64,000 nucleotides of DNA, taken from contig CM038046.1 of assembly GCA_021397845.1 (NCBI GenBank), forward strand, positions 63,196,021 through 63,260,020, in the 5' to 3' direction. Shown in pieces: positions 22,611-33,998 of this stretch (positions are counted from its first letter, which is position 1; each line of letters begins with the position of its first letter). The notes under the pieces were generated by a model. It ran no database searches, was not told where the DNA came from, and saw only the letters and a list, made by a program, of their open reading frames with translations. This stretch comes from Areca catechu (Eukaryota > Streptophyta > Magnoliopsida > Arecales > Arecaceae). Made by a program: the position numbers and the translations under genes.

Positions 22611-23290
22611 CTATCAATTATTACAAATACAAATTATTGGGGGTATCAAGATTCTTAATTCTTCTTTTATATAACACATACACTCCTCTCTCTTTCACAT
22701 TCAGTCTAAGCATTCATGCAAGAGAGTAATGTAAAATATAGTATCAATAAAAATAAATATCAATAGAAGAATTAAAGTCATGAGTTTATAAAAATCATCA
22801 AAATCAATCTATACTCATGATCAATTTAAAATATTAAGTATGCTAGCACATCTCAAATTATCTATGCTAGAGTAAGCTAGAACTCTTGATTTCATGGTTC
22901 TTTGCCACAAGACTTGAATATCAATCATACCTCAAACATTCAAAATGCTTCAAGTCAAAGTTCAATGAATTTTACATGATCAAGAATACTAGTAACTATT
23001 GCATAGTTGACATTTAACTTATCTTGAAGCATCAAATATAATAAACATAGCAAATTGCTTCAAGTAAATGACAAGCATTACATATATCAAAAAGTAAGGA
23101 AGGGTTTGAGTAAATTATACCAATATGAATAATCTTTCATTTGCCATTATTTCTACAAACCATTAGTCCACTTGCTCTAACTTAAGGATGAAGACTTGCT
23201 CTTCCACCCTACTTCATGCCTTGCACAGCCACTTTATCATTGCAATCTTCTTTTTCTTATGATGGACTGCAAGACAAACCTGCAAAATAG
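22611..23290 (-). other. C2 non-coding remnant where pol should be
   Basis: AT-rich, no coding sequence beyond a short LQVCLAVHHKKKK-like pol start directly after the gag stop (about 23220-23280). It marks the place of the missing pol. Confidence 0.6.
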
Positions 23291-24892
23291 CTAAGTGGAT
23301 ATCTTTGGTACCCAAATCTTTTTGGGTCCATTGGAGTTAGTACATGTGGTTCCTTTTGAAAGCCAAACTTTCTTTATATTATTTTTCTTTTTCTTTCTGA
23401 AATCATAAAGATAAGCTTTATGCCCAACTCTTTTACAACAAAAATAAACAACATTAGATTTTTGAAATTTGTTTTGAGCTGAAATCTTTCTTTTAACAAG
23501 ATTGGAATTCGAATTACAAACAATTTCAGCTCTATTACTTGAAAATCTTTTATTGCTTAATGATAACTCAAGCTTATCTGAACTTAAAGTCAATTTATCA
23601 ACTAAAGGCTTGAGTTTCTCATTTTCTTTTTGCAATCTTTGATTTTCTTCTTGAAATACTTCATTCTTTTCAAGATATTCAATCTTTTCTTTTTGAAGAG
23701 TTTTGCAATTTTCAGAAATAGAATTTAATTCAATTTGCAAAACATGATATTTTTTCAAAGCATCATTTCTTTCATTTTGAAGCATATCATACGATTGTTT
23801 TAAGATTTGATGCTTAGTTCCTAACTTTTTATATTCATAAAATAAATCATAAAAAGCATCATTAAGTTCATCAAATATAAATTTTGAGTTAGGTACAAAA
23901 TTTATCTCATTTTGTAGAACCATAAAGCATGTGTTGGTAGTTTTTGATTGCTTTACATTATCACTTGAGCTTGAATCTTCACTGTCACTCCAAGTGGCTG
24001 CCAATGCCTTCTTTTTCTTTTCTTTCTCTTTGTATGGCTCCCCTTTAGCCATATACTTCTTCTTTTTTCTGAATCTGCCCTTACCCATAAATTTTCTAAA
24101 CTTTTTCATAACCAGGGCTAATTCATCTTCATCTTGCTCCTCTTCGGATAATGAACTTGTGAACTCTTTTTTGTTTTCTTCGGTAGCTGCCTTGAGTGCA
24201 ATTGTTTTCTTTTTCTTTTCCTCTTCTTCACTCCGATGCTTCATTGTGAGTTCATGAGTGATGAGTGATCCGAGAAGCTCTTCTAATGGTAAATTATTTA
24301 GATTCTTTGCCTCTTGAATTGCAATTACTTTAGGATCCTAAATTCTTGGCAAAGATCGAAGAATATTTTGAACCATATCTGCATTAGAACACATTATACC
24401 AAAACTTCTCAAATCATTAGTAATATTAGTAAACCTCGAAAACATTTCTGAAATAGATTCATGAGGTTCCATTTTAAACATTTCATAATCATGCATGAGC
24501 ATATTGATCTTGGAGTTTCTAACTTGTGTTGTGCCTTCATGAGTGATTTCAAGTTTATCCCAAATTTCTTTTGCGGATGTGCTAGTAGAAATCCGATTAA
24601 ACTCATTTTCATCTAAAGCACAATACAAGAGGTTCATTGCTCTTGCATTCAACTCTCCCATTTGCATTTCATAAACATTTCAATCCAACTCCAGTTTTGG
24701 AATATTTATGCCATCAACATTTATCATGGGAGTGGGAAGTTTTCTTAAGATAATTTTTCATAATTTAAAATCTATAGCTTAAATATAAATTTTCATGCGT
24801 GCTTTTCAATAGCTATAATTTGTGCTGATAAAAAGTGGTGGTTGTGTAGAACATTGCCCTTCGGCAAGATGTGTGCTCATTTGGGTAGCCAT
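23291..24892 (-). pseudogene. C2 gag (long Sirevirus gag, broken)
   Basis: The start ATG is at 24890-24892. UBN2-like gag: TNYSY, then after a stop LNARAMNLLYCALDENEFNRISTSTSAKEIWDKLEITHEGT and DYEMFKMEPHESISEMFSRFTNI. A TAG at 24338-24340 is followed in the same frame by a lysine-rich segment, EDSSSSD, and a long coiled coil (QNERNDALKKYHVLQIELNS...LKPLVDKLTLSSDKLELSLS). The single zinc knuckle has lost its first and last cysteines (VYFCCKRVGHKAYLYD), and the first knuckle present in C1 is missing. It ends KIWVPKIST-stop, the same gag end as C1. Confidence 0.85.
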
Positions 24893-24925
24893 TAATCTTT
24901 ACTCTAAGTATAATTCAAAGACACT

Positions 24926-24937
24926 GCTCTGATACCA
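24926..24937 (-). other. C2 primer-binding site (initiator Met tRNA)
   Basis: On the minus strand TGGTATCAGAGC follows the 5' LTR after a two-base spacer; it is an exact match to the usual plant copia primer site. Confidence 0.92.
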
Positions 24938-25110
24938 ATTGTTGCCCAGGTGGCTTTCCAAGAGGGGGATGAATTGGGATAATAAAAATTTTAACAAGTA
25001 TGTGCAATTTAAAATCTTTTTGGTGTTGTGGTGAAATATGCAATGCGGAAGTAAATAAGTAAAAATAATAAAGCAATAAGAGCACAAGCACAAACACCAA
25101 GAGATTTAGA

Positions 25111-25141
25111 GTGGTTCGGAGCAACCGGCTCCTACGTCCAC
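25111..25141 (-). other. Conserved LTR stem-loop in C2
   Basis: GTGG (25111-25114) pairs with CCAC (25138-25141), and GGAGC (25118-25122) pairs with GCTCC (25128-25132). It is the counterpart of C1 3276-3308, where the inner pair is GGTGC with GCACC. Confidence 0.65.
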
Positions 25142-25245
25142 TACCCAAGATACCACTTGGGATTTCTGCTATATTCTTCCTAGAATGCAATCGGATTATT
25201 TTACCGGGATCACAATCCAAACCCAACTCCCTTTAGTTTTTACAC

Positions 25246-25395
25246 CGGTCTCACCAAAGAAACCCACTCTTGGTTTTATACCGGGATCACCAAGAACCCA
25301 AACTTGGTTTTACACGGGCTCACCAAAAACCCACTCTTGGTTTTATATCGGGATCACCAAGAACCCAACTTGGTTTTGCAACGGGCTAACCAAAA
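25246..25395 (-). other. Row of potential RNA hairpins in C2 5' LTR
   Basis: On the minus strand CTTGGT...ACCAAG or TTGGT...ACCAA stems repeat, with loops GATCCCGGTATAAA or GAGCCCGTGTAAA. The loop pattern GA(G/T)CC...AAA is that of C1, while the stem sequence differs. Confidence 0.65.
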
Positions 25396-26143
25396 ACCCA
25401 AACTAAAGTAAAACAGGTAAACAATACAACATAAAATACAAACTCCCAAAGAGTAGATGGTTGCCGCTTTAGCTCGTTGAATGTAGCTCTTCTAAGCTCT
25501 CCTCTTTCTTCAAATAAAGCTTCAAGAGTTGTGATAGGAAGTGAAGAACCCTCTCTTGAATTTGAACATTGAAGCTCTCTCCAAAATCTGAAATATAAAC
25601 TTGAAAAATCCTTTTTCTTCAATTTCTCTTCCCCTCTTCAATCACTCTTCTTTTTCTTCACTTTGATCCATCATATATAAGTTTTGGAAGTGTTCCCATG
25701 TTGTTTTGACCATTGGAGTGCCTTGGAAATCAAAATATAACCGTTTGGAACCGTTGGAATGAAAAAATAATAATTTCTGCAATTAGTCGTTGGAGTGCCG
25801 GAACTCGTCACTCGAGTCGGCTCGAGCTGGACGAGTCAGCTCAAAGTCTCAGTCAAGAAAACACAAACTCTGGACGAGTCGGCTCTTATGGGTCAAGTCG
25901 ACTCAAGTAATTACAGTTCTACCATTCTGGAGTCATTTTGATTGAATAATTACAGTTTTGCCATTCTGAAAGAGTTGGCTCTTCATCCATGAGTCGGCTC
26001 GAGCTGAACTTCTTCTAAACAATTTCAAACATCTTCTAAACCTATGATACTTTACAAAAATAATCTTTACAAGGATAATTAGTAACATGATCATGCATCA
26101 ATATTTTGTAATCATCAAAATCAATCCTAGGATCAACATCCCT

Positions 26144-28155
26144 GCTATGACCAGTAAAGTGACAGTGCCTTCAATAGAAACTGACTCTCTCGAGAATCTC
26201 GTTATCGGGGCATCCAACATTTTTAGCCATTCGAGAAAAATGTTCATTTTTAAGAAGGCATTATAAATAAAAATCTACTGAATTTTTACTATCAACAAAT
26301 ACACAATAGACATTATAGTCATCAATATTAAGTGTTATGACCACAGGATCATAATGGGGATATTGGACTCCTCTTGCATCTACCCAAGTGAAGATTATGA
26401 TTTCATCAAGAACCCCCTTCTAACTGCTAACTCTGGCTTCTTCCTCTAGTCCCCCGGTGATAGTGTTGACATCGTCTATGGTGCATCAATTAGTAGGTTC
26501 CTCCACTCTGGGTGGTGGTTCTAACAGGCACGGGACTAAAATGCCACATCTTTCCCCTTGATCCCAAAGGAATTAGTTCAACTTCTCATAATGAATAAGA
26601 TTCTCAATTTTGTCCTAAAATTGCATGCATTATTCTATATCATGGCCATGATCCTAATGGTAGAGATAGTATTTATTCTAGTTCCTTCTTTTAGATTTTG
26701 CTTGCATCTTTCTAGCTTTAGGCAGCTATCCCCGAATCTACATCAAAACATGAGCACGTGGGATGTTTAGAGGGATATACTAACCAAACTTTCATGGTGG
26801 CAGAATGCCTGGTCGATTAGGGTTTTGAAGATACCAGATCTGGGGAGGTGTTCTTCGACATCATGGAGGCGACTTGCTTCTCGACCTTTTTTTTCAATCC
26901 TCTCACCTCGAGCAAAATTCTGAGACTGGGGGTTGCTCCTTAGGTGTTAAGGTAGAATGCAAAGTGGAAGATGGAGTAAGGGCTAGGGTAGATAAAAAAT
27001 TGGAGGGACATGAGCACCATACACTTCCTGTGCTCATACATATTTTTCGGCTCTAATGAGCATCTCACAAAAATCTACTAATAGTTTCTTTTCGAAGAAG
27101 AAAAAAAAAGATATTGCTGGAGACCACACTTTATAGTGGCCATTGACTTAGAAAAGAAAAGGACATTGCTAGAGACCATACTTCATAGTGATCATTGCAA
27201 TCGAATGATTGAGGTTATATACTTCTGGAAGCCACTTCATTAAATCAACTCATGTAAGACCAGAGGGATTCTCCCTCCCTCTACTTAATGTGAATCAGGA
27301 AGTCGGAACTCCCTCTTGGCTTCCTACTACTAGCAAAATGGAAAGCAAAGGACTGACTTAACTGGTCAAAGGAGTGAATGGAACCTGGTTTTAAGCTAGA
27401 ATATTAGTATTTAGCCAACTTCTTGAGAATTGAAGGAATGGCACAGCATAATGCCATGTCAATGGCTCCATGTAGGAGCATTATTATCTTAAAGCCTTGC
27501 GAATGGTCCACTGGGTTGGTAGACTGATCGTATATCTCTAGCTATGGCATCTTGAATGTCTTAGGAATGGCTCTTGTATGATACAGGCTTCAAAAGGTAG
27601 TTCAGTGGTAAAACCAAGATCTTCGTTTCTAAGTGATGCTAGGCCCTACAAGGCTTCAATGCATTGGTTGATCTCTTGAAGCTTGTGATCCACTTCAAGA
27701 TCTTTAGATGGATGTGCTTCAAAAGGTCATGGGGGAGAACGAGCCAAAGTAGACCCTTCATCTGATTGGAGCAAAGGAGAGCGCCTCCTTGCTAACTTGG
27801 GATTCTCTGGTGCCATAGGAGGAACAAGTTTCTCTCACTCGATATCTTATAGGAGTGGGAGTCATCGTGGCTCCAAGCATGCTGCTCCCATGGATGCAAG
27901 AGTTTGTGGCAACACAGATCAATCTGTTTCTTGTTGTGGTGTAACTACCGATGCCACAGATACCACCAAATGTTGCCTCACTTGAACAGCAACAATTAAC
28001 TCATGAACCTGCTGAGTAATCCATTCTAGAGTGTCAGGTTGATTTCCTTATGGGGTGGTGTCAATATGAGCCCCTAGATGTAGATTCTTGATAAGTTGAT
28101 TGTCCCGTTGGAAAGTGGTGGCTCTGGAGCACCGAGTAGACATACCTTTCAACAT
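26144..28155 (-). pseudogene. G2 protease N-terminal part and gag (heavily decayed)
   Basis: On the minus strand, near 26280-26330, there is YNVYCVFVDSKNSVDFYL, matching the gypsy protease site (normally VDSGSSVDVLF) with the glycine lost. Further up to 28155 lies gag. The likely start is MLKGMSTRCSRATTF at 28155, and near 27960-28040 EWITQQVHELIVAVQV is a recognisable gag N-terminal pattern. Few segments stay open for more than 60 codons. It carries on the frame interrupted by C2. Confidence 0.55.
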
Positions 28156-28229
28156 TATGTAACTCGTACTAGAAGTCTTTTTCAATAGCAGAAGAATAGT
28201 AGGCATTTCCTTTATATGATGGTGCTAGA

Positions 28230-29496
28230 TCCATCAAGAACCGGAGTAAGCTGGAGATGGGACACCGTGGCTATACCTACAAAAGAACCTCTGACTTGGG
28301 TGGCTCCAGGAAAGGCCCTCTGACGCTCAAGTCAGTATCTCAAATCATAGAGTAATAAATGGAGTAGAGCTATGAGAAAGAATGCATGCATCAGTGCATG
28401 CATATGCATACCTCTGGGGGATTTTGGAGAACCCACTTTTATACCCAGGCTCCAAGGGCAATCTCAAAATATCTTGATATAATGGCAGGTAGATAGGAGG
28501 TGAGGAGGTGACTGGTTTTTGGCCTCTAGCAGGATTTCTAGAAGGAAATCATCCTTCTTTATTTGGGATATCCTCTTTCTATTAATGAAAGATTTTGTCT
28601 TATGTGCCTTTCCATCATTTACCTTAATAGTTATGAGAGTTATGGCCCAAAGAAAGGCCATGCTTCTTTAATGGTTGAGATCTGTACTTGATTATAGGAT
28701 TCAATTATTTGTGTTGTAGCAGACATATTATGATGAGTGTCTATAAGTTTTTCCTTCAGTCATTTTGCAAGACGTCTCAGTGGAGGGCTTTGTTTGCTTA
28801 GGCCTGACTCCAAGTTTCAAGGTTCGATAAATCTTTTACGGAATATATAGGCGGGAGAGGTCAAATGTAATTATGCCAAAGATCTGAAAGATTGAATGTC
28901 GAACTTGGCAAAAGCCCGGAAAACCAAAGGTTTGCCATGGTAGGAAGCCTTCTAGGTTCAGTCTGATAGATATTTGGGGGGCCAAAGTTCAAACCCGATA
29001 ATGAGCCAAAAGGCCAAAAATATTTTAGTGTGATGGCTAGTATGATCGAGAGTTCTAAAATATTTATCCTAGCTTCTACTCCCAAGGAATTCGATAGAAT
29101 GGTTGATAAAATCCTAGGAAAATATCTCAAGATAGAATTTATCCTTTCGAATGACCCGATAGCAAACTATCCCGATTATACAAGTTCAACCATTTCTAGC
29201 TCACATAGGTGATCGCACATCTCGAATACTATAAACCCGATATCAAAAATATAAATAGCTTAAAAGTGCTGAGCATAGTTTCAGCTTCCAGTCAATCCAT
29301 GTCCGATTTTAACATCTTTGGGATTCCGAGGATGGAATTTCTCCCCACGTCACCACCCATTGATCCAAGAACCACAATTACACAATCTCTGGGCTACAAA
29401 GAGCCTTGTAGGTGATAAGAAGCACCATCCAACTCAAAATTTGACCTACAAATTCACCAGCCACTTAAACAGTTGACGCTTCAGTCCACATCAACA
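28230..29496 (-). repeat. Probable G2 5' LTR (boundaries uncertain)
   Basis: Non-coding, located just upstream of the G2 gag start, with a minus-strand TATA box TATAAAAG (plus 28436-28443). The outer end is placed at CAACA (29492-29496) only by its typical terminal sequence. Without the second copy the limits cannot be verified. Confidence 0.4.
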
Positions 29497-30300
29497 TGTT
29501 CAAAACACTGAATTTGACTTTCTTATAACCTGGAAACACTAAAACCATCATTAGAATTTAGAAATTGGAAAAACTAGAACCATAAATGGGTTTTTTTAAC
29601 TGTTCACAAGGTCCTGTCACATTCATCTGCTTACGTCACCTACAGATTTGATCTCAGGAGTGCATCAACATAGCTACAACAAAACTATTAGAGATTCTAT
29701 CCCCAGCATAGCTGAGAACCACTTGGTACCCACTGATCCCGGTTGCAGCTTGTCTCTGCCTCTACCGCGATCTGTAACCACCTGGTCATCGCGTAAAACT
29801 CAATTCAACAAGAGAAGGCCAAATGCCTTCATAATTACAAGGCATCTACCTGTTGCCAGACGCATCAAAGCAACAAATTGCAACAGCATTTTCAAGTATT
29901 GGAATGAGAATACATAGCAACGACAAGGCAAACATGACAAAATAAAATATAAATTTAATATAAAAGGCCAAGCAAGAGGATGTCTTCGCTGTTCCAATTT
30001 TTGTAACAGTAAGGAAAAGAGGGAACAAAAAGTAGGCCTACATAAATAGCCAAGCAAAACCCAACATTACATGATAGAAATAGACAGGCCAGCTTCACAG
30101 AACCATGGATGAATGGCATAGTGAACATGACCATCCATGAGACACAAGAAGAGAGAGAGAGTCGTCCCTGTTTGTTTCACAACAACAGCTTTCCAGATAA
30201 ACTACCTGCATAAGAGGGAATGGAATGACATTTTACTGCTTATCTGCCATGCAATGTCCTCATATTTTTTATATCATCTTTATATCATCTTGAGAGGTGG
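29497..30300 (-). other. Calmodulin 3' UTR and downstream flank
   Basis: About 0.8 kb after the calmodulin stop codon. No ORF or repeat was recognised. A short direct repeat, TATATCATCTT, lies just after the stop (about 30269-30291). No clear AATAAA on the minus strand was found, so the transcript end is not placed. Confidence 0.45.
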
Positions 30301-30783
<483 letters not shown>

Positions 30784-31136
30784 CAAGGATCGCTGAACCG
30801 GTACCGGGACCCGTACCGGTCAGCTGCCGGTATGGTACGATACAGTCCGTACCATACCGGTACGTGTACCGAGCTTAAAAAAATGAAAAAAAATTCTCTT
30901 TCTCCTCCCTTTCAAGGATTGTTGAACCAGACCATAACCAGATTCAAACCAAGCCAAACTGAGGCCAAACTAGGTGGTAAGGTATGCTACGGTACCGTAC
31001 CGTACTGAATTTAATTTTTTTAATTATTTTTAACGGTCTGAGTGCCGGACCATTTTATATATATGAACCGTACCGACTCTTGACCGGTATAGTACGGTAT
31101 GGCCCGTACCGGTATGGGATGGTATCACAAACCCTG
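30784..31136. mobile_element. hAT-type MITE, 353 bp
   Basis: Flanked by a perfect 8-bp target duplication ATTACAAC (30776-30783 and 31137-31144). The ends are CAAGGATC... and ...AACCCTG, which are imperfect inverted repeats, and the subterminal regions are dense in GGTACCG/ACCGGTA motifs. No coding capacity. Ends and motifs resemble the 4.7-kb hAT element at 33999. Confidence 0.88.
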
Positions 31137-31144
31137 ATTACAAC

Positions 31145-31976
31145 ATTCAAATAAGAAATAAAAATTTAAAAAAATAAAAACTAGTACTTTTTGTTCTATC
31201 TCCAAAACAATCCATAAAATTTAGGGTTGGAAAATTGCATACCATATTAACATCTTAAAATGATTGCAAATGAGCACAAATAAAACATAGTGACAACACG
31301 TTTAAAAAATAACAAATTTACAAATACATCTTTCAGCATGAACAGGTCACATGATGGAACAGCAAGAATTCACATCTATTACTGGCAGGTAAAGATTATC
31401 ATGATCCTTCCAAATGAAAGTAGCTTCTGTTTCATAGGCCTACTGAAACGGTTCAAGAAAGGTTCTTCTATTATAACCCAGCCCACAGAAAGACAACTAC
31501 TTGAGGTAAACTAGATTTTTAGAAAAAACATGAACATGCGCTGAAGAATATCGTAAACTCAAGCAAGGGATTCCCCTATCAGTTGAAGAATTGCGGGGAC
31601 CCTGACTGCAACTTAAAACTATCCATAAGTTACAGCTAAACCATGACTTCATTCAATTTATTATTACAGCCCAGCTAGGTGATTGCTATATTAAGGATCT
31701 GTGATTCCATCAGTTCTAACTATTTTGGCATAATGACTTAGAAATAACAAGTAAAACAACAAGGACAAGCAGGCAAAGAACCATAAATTTGGCATCCAAA
31801 TAGTTGCAATATAAGAACAAAAAAATTGCTCCGCAATTTGCAATTAAATCTATTAAACCATGCAAACAGCCCAAGGCATGAATGCCTAAATATGACCAGT
31901 CCTAAATAGTTAGCTTCACTACAAAAAGGTACTCAACTACACGAGCCAATCACTATTCAAAATGACCTACACTTTA
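31145..31976. other. AT-rich non-coding stretch upstream of calmodulin exon 2
   Basis: No gene or repeat recognised. It would be intron 1 if the calmodulin gene is complete. Confidence 0.5.
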
Positions 31977-32310
31977 GCAGCTGTTTGAATGATTAGGCTG
32001 AAAATCCTATTGGATTTGTGGGTTAGGCTAATACAATCAGCAAAATCATATGTTTACAAGATGGGCTATACCTATATTCATAGATACCCAAAAATAGTTT
32101 TGGAGTGGGCCTGAATCCTATATTCGTAGGATTGCGCTGAGGTCTTTTTTTTGTTCTCCCTATGAGATTTGGGCCAGCCCACTCCAAAATTATTTTTGGA
32201 TGTTTTTGAATATGGGCGTAGCCTAACCTATAATCCTATGATCTTGCTGGTTGTATTGGCCCAACCCATGAATGCAATAGAATTTTCAGCCTAATCATCC
32301 AAACAAGCCC
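31977..32310. mobile_element. Tourist-like hairpin MITE, 334 bp
   Basis: The two halves are inverted copies of each other over about 150 bp, joined by a short T-rich loop near 32140. Outer ends read GCAGCTGTTTGAATGATTAGG and, inverted, GGGCTTGTTTGGATGATTAG. A TTA flanks each side (31974-31976 and 32311-32313), the target duplication of PIF/Harbinger elements. Non-coding. Confidence 0.85.
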
Positions 32311-32313
32311 TTA

Positions 32314-33256
32314 GGCATCCAAAAGTCCAATCAAGCAGAATGAAAAATTGAGATAAAAAGGAGTTCCCTGAGCACTCAATAACTAACATGCATGCAATGA
32401 TCAATGTGCCAACTCCAAAATCTAACATATGGGAAATGGGAGTAACTAACATCAACTACAAACGAATAGCCAAATTGATGTAAAGACTTCAGGTAGTTCT
32501 TAAAATATATACCTTAATTGGCCTTTTCCAAGCATGAAAGACATCAAACATGTAAATCTACAAAAGCTTCACAACCAAGCAGTAAATGATGTACGTCAGT
32601 AAATGATGTACGTCCGCCAACAAACACTGGACAAAGAAATAGCAAGATCAAAAAATAAGTTTGAAAGTTTCACCAGGGAGCCCGAAAAAAAAAAAAAAAT
32701 TCCAGCGAGAATTTTAATTAGGTAGAGTTGTCTTTGTCAAACTTTTTATGAATTTTATGTAATATCAAGTAGACATTTTCATGGATTATGATCATCCTAG
32801 CAATCTTACAGTACTGCAACAATCAGTTAACGCTAATGCTAGATTTGGTACAACAGAGGACTGTCTTATCATAAAGCACCTCTTCCAGCAGAAGCCAAGG
32901 TTATCATACACCAATCATCTAGTGTTTAAGCATCATCCAGCACACTCTACATCTAACATTTTGTTACATTTTAAATCATACCGTATTCATATAGAACAGG
33001 ATAAATTGGCCTACAATTTTCTATTTGATTTTTGTGCCAGCAAATACAAAGCTACCTTCTCATAACACGGAGGGAACAAGTCCAGTTAGGATTGGTCCAT
33101 ATTGCCTTAAAACTAGGATTTCCAATTATGATCCATTAAATGTGAACAATGCACAAGCATTCTCAAACCTTAATTCAGAAAAGCATTTACTTGTCAAAAT
33201 ATTTGCAACAGTTCCTTGATTTCTTACCTGACAGGGTTAAAAGTATACATCTGTCA
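32314..33256. other. Non-coding AT-rich stretch
   Basis: No credible gene seen. It includes a short tandem GTAAATGATGTACGTC at about 32582-32612 and an A tract near 32690. Confidence 0.5.
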
Positions 33257-33384
33257 GAGCCCTACTCATCGATCCAACAGCTTAAAGGAAGAAAGCTGTT
33301 GCAACACATATATTATTCTAGAGCCCTACTCATCGATCCAACAGCCTAAAGGAAGAAAGCTGTTGCAACACATATATTATTCTA
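33257..33384. repeat. 64-bp tandem duplication
   Basis: Two adjacent copies of 64 bp (33257-33320 and 33321-33384) beginning GAGCCCTACTCATCG, differing at one base (CTTAAAGG against CCTAAAGG). This points to a recent slippage or unequal exchange. Confidence 0.95.
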
Positions 33385-33714
33385 CCTAGACAGACCTAAT
33401 AAAAGCCCTGATTTGCAACAATGTTCAATAATCGATAAATGCACAAGCAGAAATAGTTCATCTTTCATTATGAAGCAATTCAACCAAAAAAATCCTACTG
33501 GTAGAGTTTTGGGAAACAGAAGCATTCTGAAAACTTTTTGCACATTTCAAGAATGTGTGCATTTCAAAATGACAGCCTTTTTATATTAAGCACTAGCTAA
33601 ACAGGTTTGCTGCACCTGACTTGTCTCCTGCTGTTTCCTATTAAAATTAATTCTCATCCAGTTATTCAGTGCTCCTCTGAAGTTGTTTTTGAGCTCCTAA
33701 GCAATACATAGAAC

Positions 33715-33715
<1 letters not shown>

Positions 33716-33755
<40 letters not shown>
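33716..33755. repeat. (AG)20 microsatellite
   Basis: An uninterrupted 40-bp run of AG. A short GTGCGTGCGCGCGCG tract follows at about 33803-33818. Confidence 0.98.
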
Positions 33756-33756
<1 letters not shown>

Positions 33757-33998
33757 CAACTGCAATGAAACTAACATATGGCCACACACAGACAAACAGA
33801 TGGGTGCGTGCGCGCGCGCAGGGCTGCTACGAGCACTAGCAGCTAAGAAATGTGATCAACTCGCAGACAACTTGTACCACATGCACATCCATGCTGGCAA
33901 TAGACCAACAAGAGCATCTGATTTCTTATTTCTTACCATTTTAAATAGATTTACCTTTCTGAGGCCCAATGATCTTAAATAATTAAAACAATCCTAAT

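Larger units (their letters stand above)
21065..26138 (-). mobile_element. Ty1/copia element C2, Sirevirus type, gag-only
   Basis: A 5.07-kb element with LTRs at 21065-22240 and 24940-26138, flanked by a perfect target duplication TCCCT (21060-21064 and 26139-26143). The interior is only 2.7 kb: primer site, gag with coiled coil, then directly a region with several polypurine tracts. No protease, integrase, RT or RNase H is seen. Intact ends and target duplication show it inserted as a unit or lost pol afterwards; if it moved without pol it must have used enzymes from a relative such as C1. Confidence 0.88.
24940..26138 (-). repeat. C2 5' LTR
   Basis: 1199 bp, plus-strand ends TGTTGCCC and GATCAACA. 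It contains the hairpin row (25246-25395), the covarying stem-loop (25111-25141) and, in its U3 part, several GAGTCGGCTCGAG-type motifs near 25800-26010 that resemble partial palindromes. Confidence 0.92.
19224..29496 (-). mobile_element. Ty3/gypsy element G2 (Tat type), partial, interrupted by C2
   Basis: From right to left on the minus strand: probable LTR, gag remnant, protease, RT and the first half of a second RNase H. The element is truncated at 19224 by the LTR-like repeat and carries C2 (21065-26138) in the protease region. It is heavily mutated, more so than G1, which suggests it is the oldest layer here. The outer right boundary is uncertain. Confidence 0.7.
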
